Source: Entoloma clypeatum (lineage: Eukaryota; Basidiomycota; Agaricomycetes; Agaricales; Entolomataceae). From it: 64,000 nt of DNA. The notes beneath the pieces were generated by a model. The model saw only the letters and a program-made list of their open reading frames with translations. It made no database searches and had not been told where the DNA came from. Location: NCBI GenBank assembly GCA_963565915.1, contig OY751485.1, forward strand, positions 1,984,001-2,048,000, read 5' to 3'. The translations under genes were made by a program, and so were the position numbers. This document shows positions 36,084 through 43,914 of the stretch, in pieces (positions within the stretch are counted from its first letter, which is position 1; each line of letters opens with the position of its first letter).

Positions 36084-36371
36084 TGTTGAGGCGACGCTAA
36101 GTCAAACGACGTCGCGAGCCCAAACTTAAGAACGAAGTGGAAAATGTGAAGTGAACTGAATTGCCCAGAGACCCAGCGGGAATCTCAAGAGAACAAGCTA
36201 TCGAATACAAGTGAAAGTACTCTACTTATATATGTAAATTCCATGAGGCTGCATTGTGGCAGCGTCATGCTGCGTGATAATGATAAGATGTCCTCATGTG
36301 CGATATGATGTAGATAAGATAAGATCGAGATAAGATAAGATAAAGCGAAAAGTGAAAATACGATCATAACA
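36084..36371 (-). repeat. Gypsy-1 5' LTR
   Basis: 288 bp; promoter LTR in element sense, 556 bp upstream of the gag ATG. Confidence 0.93.
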
Positions 36372-36451
36372 TAGAGCATGGGATCCTAAAATTTAGACAG
36401 GGCAACTACTTAGCAGACTTGAAAAACGGGACAATTGAAATTCATGATTAT

Positions 36452-36574
36452 GGGGGGTTTCACGCAAGGGTGTTTTTCAGTCATTTTTTGGCTTTTTTTT
36501 TCACAAAAACGGAATGAAAATGAAGTTCAAAAACGAATTGAAAAACGATGAAAAACCCCATCGTGAAACCCCCT
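36452..36574. repeat. MITE-like inverted structure at the Harbinger right end
   Basis: Starts GGGGGGTTTCACGCAAGGGT and ends with the right terminal repeat (CATCGTGAAACCCCCT), forming a 123-bp unit with imperfect inverted ends. The left end of the element has no such inner copy. Confidence 0.55.
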
Positions 36575-36577
36575 ATT

Positions 36578-39113
36578 GGAGGCTGTTCTCGAAGTGGCAC
36601 ATCCTTTGGTTGGAGATGATATGCATAATAGCAGCGTTCACTGACAAATTTGCTCCATGTTTGACCTTCAGCACCAGGATGGATGGGAAGCTTTGGATGC
36701 CAGCCATATTGGCCAGAGGGAAATAGAAGGACATAGTGGAGAGGAGAATAGAGAGGATGGAGATTGCTCATTTCTTTCAGACGACCATCCCTGAAGCGCA
36801 ACACAATGTCTCTGTCACTTTTTAGCTGGATCAAACTGTCGCCTGGAATAATAGCAGCAATTTCATTGGCATCGTTGGGCAGATTGTATCTCCTGGAATC
36901 CATGCCATCAGCTGTGAGAATGAGATGGACATTGTGCTGTTCCTCAGGTGGCTTCTCATTCATGATTTGCCATGCCTGCTTATAGCGCTCAACATATGGA
37001 TTGTCCCGGTGCAGCATAGCCTGAAGCTCAGCAATGATGGTTGCATCCAGATTGATGTTGCGTGCTCCACGCATCTGTAGCTGTTCATTGGCATCATAGA
37101 TGTACATCTGGGCATAGGATGGTACCAAATCACCCCCTGGCACCAAGGCACCAGATAGATGGTGTAGTTCTCCCTGAATACGAAAGCTGTAGGGTCCAGA
37201 TCCATTGACAACTGCCAGATCAAGCTTGACACCCAGAGAAGTAAATGCAAAGGCAGCATTGTACTGGCAAATGTTCTTTTTAAAGCGGCTTGAAAATTGA
37301 TGGATGCCAGATAGAAAGCGCCATAGTTCCTCAGGTGCACGTTGATAGGGTGTGAGCTGGATTTGCCCCTGAAGACAGCACATGCCAAACCTTGGATTAT
37401 TTCTGGTGGACTTGGATAGCTTCTCTGCATCAAAGTGAAGTGCATGGCAATGGCTGCATACAACATTCATGAGCCCCAAGTCCTGCCGATCAGGCTCAAC
37501 ATCATAGGGAACATGACCTCTGGGAAATGGGAGTGGCCAGTTGTGTCCATAAATATTCTGCAGTGGTGCAGGAGGTGGTTGTTCCCATCTGGCTCTGGAG
37601 GTTGTTGCTGCTCCAAATCATCATTACCACCACCACCACCACCACCATCAATATTCTGTTGATAATCATTCTGAGCCTGCTGCTGGTCTGGAGTGACTTC
37701 ATTCTGATTTTCATTTTCCAGTGCCTCAGCTGCTAGTCAACGACGTTCCAATCGAGCCAAGTCTGCCTGGTGAGCCAACTGTGCCTGCTCCTCATCAAGG
37801 ATCCGTTGAGCTAACTGTTCATCCTCATCTATCTGGTTTTGCTGTAGATTATCAGCATCAGGATCATAGGCAGCCTGACGTTCAGCCTCCAAAGCCCGAA
37901 GATATGACATGTGTCTGGCTGCAATTTCAGCATTCTGGCGCTCTCGCTCTGCATGGACCGAGAGCACTCTTTGTTCAGCCTGTAATGCAGCAGCCTGCTG
38001 TTGTTCCTGCAGTCTCAACTCCTGTTGCCGTTGTTGATCCTCCCGCAACTGGATCTGACGTCTTTGTTCCTCTTGCAAAGCCAACCGCCATTGTTGAACC
38101 ATCAGCTGCATATGATGTCTTTGATTCTCCTCCTCCAATTGAATCTGTCTTCGATGCTCCTGCTCCAATTGCAGCTGTCTCTGATGATGCCTGTGATTTT
38201 CCATCTCCAATTGAAGCTGTCTCTGCTGTTCATGGGCTTCCAATTGAAGCTGTCTCTGATGATGATGTCTTTGATTTTCTGCCTCCAATTCAAGCTGTCT
38301 CTGCTGTTCCTGGGCTTCCAATTCAAGCTGTCTCTGATAATTGCACCTCTGATTTTCTGCCTCCAATTCAAGCTGTCTCTGCTGCTCCTGAGCTACCATC
38401 TGAGCATCATGTCTCTGTTGCTCCTGAGCCAATAACAGAGCAACATGTCTCTGCTGCTCAGACCTTTGTCTAAACTCCTCTTGCAGTTGCTGAAGTGATG
38501 GTTGTTGGTGTATAGAAGGACGTCCTCTTCGGGGTGGCAGTGGTAAAGGTGGAGCAAGAGGAAGAGCATGCTGCAAGGGAGTGTTCCAATTGTCTGGTAA
38601 TCGGGTTTCAGGAATCGCTGCAGCAATTTCTGGTGCAACAGCAAGTAGTTGGTGGATGGGAGGAATATGGGTTTGAGGTATTGCTGCTGCAGGACCCAAC
38701 AGATTGGCTGGTTCAACAGATAAACGGTGAATGGAAGGGATATATGTCTCTGGAATCAAAGCAGCCATCATTGCTCCAAAGTTTGGCTGAGGTGGGACAG
38801 GCAATGGAGGTTGTGAGACATTTCTGGACTGATTTCGTCGATGGTCAGGATCAGTCATCTGATTGCGCTGATAACGTTTTGCAGCACGGGCAGCATGGCG
38901 GGCAATTTCAGGGGTGATAGGAGAAGCAGGAGGTGATGGGCCAGCAGGAGGTGTAAAAGACCTAATCAGATGTGAATAAACAGAGTCAGAGACAAAATAT
39001 TTGAGTAACATACATGGCAGAATTAATTCAACGGTTAAATTTGGAGATAGAGTGTTGCAGCAGATGCAGAAAAAGCGAATACAATCACTTGCAGTGAGAA
39101 CGGTCTGGGTCAC
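36578..39113 (-). pseudogene. Helitron RepHel, N-terminal part
   Basis: Upstream part of the Rep/helicase gene. From 39113: a basic region RHAARAAKRYQRNQ, a Pro-rich linker, about 200 aa of Gln/Glu-rich heptad-like repeats (QRQLELEAENQR type), then LNEVTP-like acidic linker, then GLMNVVCSHCHALHFDAEKL and the conserved pre-Rep domain (ELHHLSGALVPGG, YIYDANEQLQMRGARNINLD, ILTADGMDSRRYNLP). A TGA at 37737-37739 and a frameshift or unseen intron near 37560-37620 break it. It runs into the Harbinger right end at QPP, and continues as MFLCGK at 26692. The true start may be an exon upstream of 39113. Confidence 0.8.
38100..38470 (-). repeat. Imperfect tandem repeats coding Gln/Glu-rich coiled coil
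   Basis: Units of about 30 and 60 bp encoding EAQEQQRQLELEAENQR-type sequence in the RepHel N-terminus. The antisense strand is also open here (37721-38473, +) but that is a shadow of the repeat. Confidence 0.7.
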
Positions 39114-39964
39114 TCAAATCCAAACCCACGACCACGCTGTGTATATCACAGCCTTGTCAAGTACGGTATTTCAGCAGAGTCGGGCTCAACGTTACTCCAG
39201 CCTCTCGGACGTCCCAGTCCAACGTACTTTGTCTCACGAATAGGCTGTACTCTGGTGACACAAAAAATTGTGCTCGCAAAATGAGCGTCGCAATCTTGCT
39301 GTGGCCAGAAAAGAAAAGGGAAGAGAAATATGATCACACCTTTGCAATGAAATCCAAAAGTGAAATCGGTTCAAGCAGCAACAGTTGAAATGGAGACAAA
39401 ATCAGTTGTAAGAACAACTCAATCTCCCTGTATACTGCAGTCCAGAGAGAGGTCCAAAAAAACAACTGGCAGACACCTCTTTCAAGGAAGCCAGGGACCC
39501 AGGACTTCTCTGAACTTCACCTTGATCAACAATGAAGCTCACTGCACAGGGGAGAATACCTGCTCAACTCAAGGAGGGGAAGATGGTGGGGGATTGAGGA
39601 AAAGAAAGGAAGAATCAATGTTTTCCTCATGTTGAACACATGTTTTCCTCATGTTTTGATGTCTGAATGTCCAAAATGGGAACATCCCTTGATGCAGGGT
39701 TCCATCAATCAAGAACAAAAAGGTTCCCTGCCACCATCAAGAGTCCACGAAAATCCGGGGGAAAAAGGTTCATGCTGCGCACTCACCATGGGAGGACGAA
39801 AAGCTGACCAATTTCTTATGTAATTTTATATAAGACTTATATAAGACTTATATAAGACTTACCTAAACCTTACATAACTTTTTTTCAGTCTTTGTCAGAC
39901 TTTTGTCACTATTGTCAAAATGTCAAGCAACCACCTTCCCACCTTACCTCCCATTAGTAGTATA
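39114..39964. other. Helitron 5' subterminal region
   Basis: Likely promoter and 5' leader of the RepHel gene. It includes three or four copies of an 11-bp unit (TTATATAAGAC) at about 39827-39862. No other gene seen. Confidence 0.5.
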
Positions 39965-39966
39965 GA

Positions 39967-41363
39967 CGAGCTTATTAACCTGTGCTTCGCTACGGCAGTG
40001 AGCATTGCTTGCGGTACTTGCAAAAGCTCACAACCATTGAGCTTCGCACAGATCACAGCTCGTTGGGGGCTACCGCCCCCAAACCTCTGCTGCGAGTTTT
40101 TGTGCTCGCCAAGGCTCGCCATATCCTATTTCTAAGGTTCCCCCCCCTTCAGGGGGAGCGGGTGGGGGTGGAGTTCATTGAACTTATTCTCTTAACCTTG
40201 CCACTTGCCAAGGCTCCTGCTTGTATACAAATTTTATGCTCACCAAGGCTCACAGAGAAAGTATCTTTATACAATGTGTTATGGCGCTCGGACCTGCGGC
40301 CCTCGCTTGTCTGGTCAAATAGTAACACTTTACGCAATGTGTCATGGTGCTCAGACCTGCAGCCCTCACTGGTCTGGATTAACCTGTGCTTCGCTACAGA
40401 TCACAGCTCCTTGGGGGCTACCGCCCCCAAACCTCTGCTGCGAGTTTTTGTGCTCGCCAAGGCTCGCCATATCCTATTTCTAAGGTTCCCCCCCCTCCAG
40501 GGGGAGCGGGTGGGGGGTGGAGTTCATTGAACTTATTCTTTTAACCTTGGCACTCGCCAAGGCTCCTGCTTGTATACAAATTTTGTGCTTGCCAAGGCTC
40601 ACAGAGTAAGTATCTTTACACAATGTGTTATGGCGCTCGGACCTGCGGCCCTCGCTTGTCTGGTGGAATAGTAACACTTTACGCAATGTGTCATGGCACT
40701 TGCCAAGGCTCCTGCCTGTATACAAATTTTGTGCTCGCCAAGGCTCACAGAATAAGTATCTTTACACAATGTGTTATGGAATTTTGTGCTCGCCAAGTGT
40801 TATGGTTGACAAACCCATGCAATGCTTAGGCAGAGAGGCTTAAGTAGCAAAGGCGGATACCAAGGTGATTGCTAGATCTGGGGAATACATGCAATGTATG
40901 TACCCTATATATACTAGAAGGTCGAGTCATCTAGATGACTCTAGAGCGGTTCCGGTCTGACTCCAGAAGCGGACCCAGAGTAGGTGTCTATGGTAACTGC
41001 TGCGGCGTGAGTCAGAGTATCTAAGTATAGTCCAATAAGTAACACGATGTCAAGGATGTGTGAGAGTAACCATCTAGATATGGTAACGATGACCATACTG
41101 TAGTGAGTAAGCGGAGGCCGGGGCCCGAATGATGTAAAAGTGAATAGTAAGCCTGAAACCAATAGATAAGATGAAACTGGCCATTAATCAGATAAGGCCT
41201 CTATGTCTTGTATCTTGTCTGAGCGATCAATGCCATGGATAGCAAATCCATAACACCAAGGCTCACAGAGTAAGTATCTTTATGCAATGTATCATGCCAC
41301 TCGGACCTGCGGCCCTTGCTTGTCTGGTGGAATAGTAACACTTTACGCAATGTGTCATGCCGC
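39967..41363 (-). repeat. Tandem array of Helitron-end sequences
   Basis: Begins with a near copy of the Helitron 3' terminal region (hairpin CCGTAGC...), fused directly to the 5' end TCTATACT of the full Helitron. A second, shorter copy occurs near 40375-40480, and a sub-repeat ending in GCAATGTGTCATGG recurs near 40270-40350, 40620-40690 and 41275-41360. All are in one orientation. A solo LTR sits inside. At 41363 the array ends against the truncated Gypsy-3 integrase. Confidence 0.7.
40798..41255. mobile_element. Solo LTR (458 bp)
   Basis: TGTTATGG...CCATAACA with a 5-bp duplication CCAAG (40793-40797 and 41256-41260). It contains CTATATATA near 40906 but no coding sequence, and no internal retrotransposon region is attached, so it is the product of LTR-LTR recombination. 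Different from the LTRs of the four full elements here. Confidence 0.85.
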
Positions 41364-42161
41364 CGGCGCCTTTTTCCATGTGGACAGTGTTGAGGTCAAA
41401 ATGGCGGAGGACGGAGGACATCCATGTTGACACGTATGGGACGATCAGTTTTGTTTTGGAGTGAATCTGACATGCATTGCAGGAACGGACAAACCACTTG
41501 ACATTGTCGTACAGGTTTGGCCAATAATAACGAGTGGCGATGACTTTGAAGGTGGCGTCATGGCATCGATGACCGGTGGCGATGTGGGCTTCAGAGATGA
41601 TCTCCTGGCGACGCAAAGAGTCAGTGATGATGAGACGAGGGGACTTACGTGAGTCGATTCTCCAGATCCGATGGTTTTCCAGGAAAAACTGCTTCAATCA
41701 ATTGACAAACTTCTTGTGTTCATCAGATGTGACAAGTCGGGAAGGCTCTACGGATGGGTCATTGAGATAGTCCTGGAGTTCAGCCCAGTAGTCAGGGCCA
41801 TCGTCTGCTAGAATGCCAAAACGATGTGTTGGCAGCGCGCAGTATGTCGAATGCGTCGATCGGACATGGCCAATGTTAAAGTCGTTAATAAGTATGTTGT
41901 AATTGATGCCGGTGTCGGTTTTTGTGAAAGTCGAAAGCGTGAAGGCAGGGTTGTAGGTGGTGAATTCAAGCGTGACGACGTCTTCACCTAGCAAGCATTG
42001 ATGGGTTTCGTAAACAGGAATGTTCCAGATGAGGAAGTCCTGCCCTATGAAAGGGCTGTCAGCGGAGAGACTCAGGATGGAAGCGTTAAAAAGAGAAGCA
42101 TTGTTAGCTTGCGCGGGTGGGACAGAAAGGTTTGAGATGCCAAAGACGGCGAGCTGTTCTA
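41364..42161 (-). pseudogene. Gypsy-3 integrase N-terminal part
   Basis: Continues from the RNase H piece after the Gypsy-2 site (SSRVEQLAVFGISN restored). Shows the HHCC zinc-binding domain: EAHIATGHRCHDATFKVIATRYYWP and VRSCNACQIHSK. One TGA at 41698-41700 (VN[TGA]LKQFFLENHR). The catalytic core is absent: the sequence stops at HMEKGAGG where the repeat array begins. Confidence 0.82.
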
Positions 42162-42717
42162 TGTTACACTTTTTCACCCTCTTCCTACGCACCTTCACAC
42201 GACCCTTCAACCCTTGATCCCCATCACACCCCGTTTCATCTAACTCCGACGACCCTGGGACATGTGTCCCCTCTATCAGCGCTATGACTCACACTGACTC
42301 GGACTATTCCCCTTTTAGATACATTTTCACTCGTTATCTCTGACCCATGGCCTCGCGGCCCTACCCCTGACCCCTATGCCACAGCCCCCTGAAACACCTA
42401 TCTAACCAATGGCCTACCCAGCTCCTGCGCAGCACTTACTTATTTATAGCTATAGGATAATGTATATAAAACCTGTAACCTTAGAGTAGAGGTCCTCAGC
42501 TTGACCTAGGCAAACAACGCTTACTTGTCTATTACTTCGAACGCTCTCTAACTAAGTGCCTTGCGAGGACTTAGCTCTGCTTGACCCGAACCGAGTCGTC
42601 CTTCTGAGGAACTCGCTGATTGACCAAGTCGACCTATTGAGGGACTTGTTGTGGAACCAGTTCGAACCCACGTGATCCGATCTATTGAACTTGTTGTTGT
42701 AGGCTATCGCCGTAACA
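42162..42717 (+). repeat. Gypsy-2 5' LTR
   Basis: 556 bp with a TATATAAA box near 42463. The last 240 bp are identical to the 3' LTR. Confidence 0.93.
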
Positions 42718-43011
42718 AAAGGTCAAGCTGATCAACATCGTCAACCCACCGCGGTTTTAGACGCAAAGATTCTTCCCCGACGATCCACCTTTGGAGTCCC
42801 GTCCGACTCTGAAGATGAACAGGAGTTCGTTGACGCACCTGTCACACCACGACCACCGCCGACACCATACAGAAGAGTAACCTCCTCTTTCGTACCAGTC
42901 AACCCCACATCACCCTCTTACCTCTCTCCGAGACGAAACCCACCGCCGCCAGCTGCTGCTGTTGCTGCACCCAGACCGACCCCAGACACCCCAAAGACTC
43001 CACTTGTAGAA

Positions 43012-43914
43012 ATGACTTCTCAAGTAAGGACCCCAGAAAAAGAAATCAAGATCAGCCCGCCGGCGATCTTCAATGGAGATAGAAGGAAACTATCTGAATT
43101 TTTGTTTGACGCGAACCTGTACCTGGAGATGAACAATGACATTTACAACTCCGACAAGAAGAAAATCCTGTTCACTGTCTCATACATGAAAGGAGGAACT
43201 GCCGGACCCTGGAAGGAGTCCTGGCACAGAGATATCAGCACCACCGGAGTATCCATGTACCCGAAATACGTGGAGTTCATCGAGAAACTAAGGAAGTCGT
43301 TTTCCTCAGCCGACAAAGAAGGAGACGCGTTAACCATGATGAAAACACAAAGAATGGAAGGCATGACTGCTGACGAATATGTTGAAAAATTCAAGTTGTG
43401 GGCTGCAGAGAGTCTGATCAAAGATGATCGATCTCTCAGAGACTACTTCATGGAGGCGTTGCCACACGCGCTCCGAGACAAGATCTTGGGCCTTGATAAG
43501 GTCCCAGGAACAATGGAAGAATGGTACACCATGGTGTCCAGACTGGACAACCAGTGGAGAAGGGCCAAGGCAGTGGCTCAAAGACTCAGACCTGATGGGG
43601 AAAAAAAGAAGTTCAAAGTGAACTATAACCCCGCACCCCGAAACGTGCATTTTGCCCCAGACCCTAATGCCATGGACATTGACCGGCTGACTGCCGAAGA
43701 GAGAGACGACCACTTCAAGAAAGGGTTGTGCTTCGTCTGCCACCAGGCAGGACATCGTGCTGATGCACACAAAGGAGGAAAAACCCCGGTTGCGAACAAT
43801 ACGTTCAAAAAAGCATCCGACGCATATGCCCATATCCGAGGCATTTTCAAGGACTTACCAAATGAGGAACAAGACGCCTTGATCTCCGAAATGGAGAAAC
43901 AGGGTTTTCAATAA
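43012..43914 (+). CDS. Gypsy-2 Gag
   Basis: 300-aa Gag: retrotransposon gag domain (FNGDRRKLSEFLFDANLYLE ... GMTADEYVEKFKLWAAES ... YFMEALPHALRDKI) and a knuckle CFVCHQAGHRADAH in which the last Cys of CCHC is His. The frame is also open upstream to near the LTR without an ATG and encodes Pro-rich sequence, so a non-AUG or spliced N-terminus is possible. Ends KQGFQ at TAA 43912. Confidence 0.88.
   Translation: MTSQVRTPEKEIKISPPAIFNGDRRKLSEFLFDANLYLEMNNDIYNSDKKKILFTVSYMKGGTAGPWKESWHRDISTTGVSMYPKYVEFIEKLRKSFSSADKEGDALTMMKTQRMEGMTADEYVEKFKLWAAESLIKDDRSLRDYFMEALPHALRDKILGLDKVPGTMEEWYTMVSRLDNQWRRAKAVAQRLRPDGEKKKFKVNYNPAPRNVHFAPDPNAMDIDRLTAEERDDHFKKGLCFVCHQAGHRADAHKGGKTPVANNTFKKASDAYAHIRGIFKDLPNEEQDALISEMEKQGFQ
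43902..43908 (+). promoter_or_regulatory. Gypsy-2 -1 frameshift heptamer GGGTTTT
   Basis: CAG-GGT-TTT-CAA-TAA: G GGT TTT in the gag frame, two codons before the stop. A -1 slip reads TCA-ATA-AAG-CGG into pol, which is open in that frame. Same heptamer and frame relation as Gypsy-1. Confidence 0.75.

Larger units (their letters stand above)
30223..36371 (-). mobile_element. Gypsy-1, chromodomain Ty3/gypsy retrotransposon
   Basis: Complete element of 6149 bp on the minus strand with two 288-bp LTRs (TGTTATGATCG...CTCAACA in element sense) and a 5-bp duplication TAGAG (30218-30222 and 36372-36376). The LTRs differ at one position (CG versus CA), so it is very young. It is inserted inside the Harbinger element just upstream of its transposase. 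gag and pol are in different frames joined by a -1 slippery site; pol has one TGA. Confidence 0.95.
26696..36574. mobile_element. PIF/Harbinger DNA transposon (contains Gypsy-1)
   Basis: Terminal inverted repeats of about 38 bp start AGGGGGTTTCACGATGGGG at both ends, flanked by a 3-bp duplication ATT (26693-26695 and 36575-36577). Three-base duplications are typical of PIF/Harbinger, although TWA is usual. Net length without Gypsy-1 is about 3.7 kb. It carries an accessory gene (+) and a DDE transposase (-). Excising it restores the Helitron reading frame exactly, which confirms both boundaries. Confidence 0.9.
17815..39966 (-). mobile_element. Autonomous Helitron (nested, about 7.2 kb net)
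   Basis: Rolling-circle transposon coding on the minus strand. Its 3' end is CTGG followed by T (CCAG at 17815-17818, A at 17814 on the plus strand), with a hairpin 15 bp inside. Its 5' end is TCTATACTACTAAT read on the minus strand from 39966. It encodes a Rep/helicase protein in three pieces (18209-19026, 24093-26692, 36578-39113). It is interrupted by Copia-1 and by a PIF/Harbinger element that itself holds Gypsy-1; removing these with their duplications leaves about 7199 bp and restores the protein across both sites. The protein has several frameshifts and stops, so this copy is probably no longer active. Confidence 0.85.

Noticed and set aside
37721..38473. 250-aa plus-strand ORF
   Set aside because: It is antisense to the Gln/Glu-rich repeat of the Helitron protein; the repeat leaves both strands open. 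Composition is low-complexity and no domain is seen.
17815..40125. The direct repeats at 17.82 and 39.97 kb as LTRs of one giant element
   Set aside because: They contain a Helitron-type hairpin, lack TG...CA ends and a target duplication, and the gene between is a Rep/helicase, so they are Helitron 3' ends.
39967..41363. Repeat array as a CRISPR-like structure
   Set aside because: Eukaryotic context, irregular unit length and no unique spacers; units are Helitron-end fragments.
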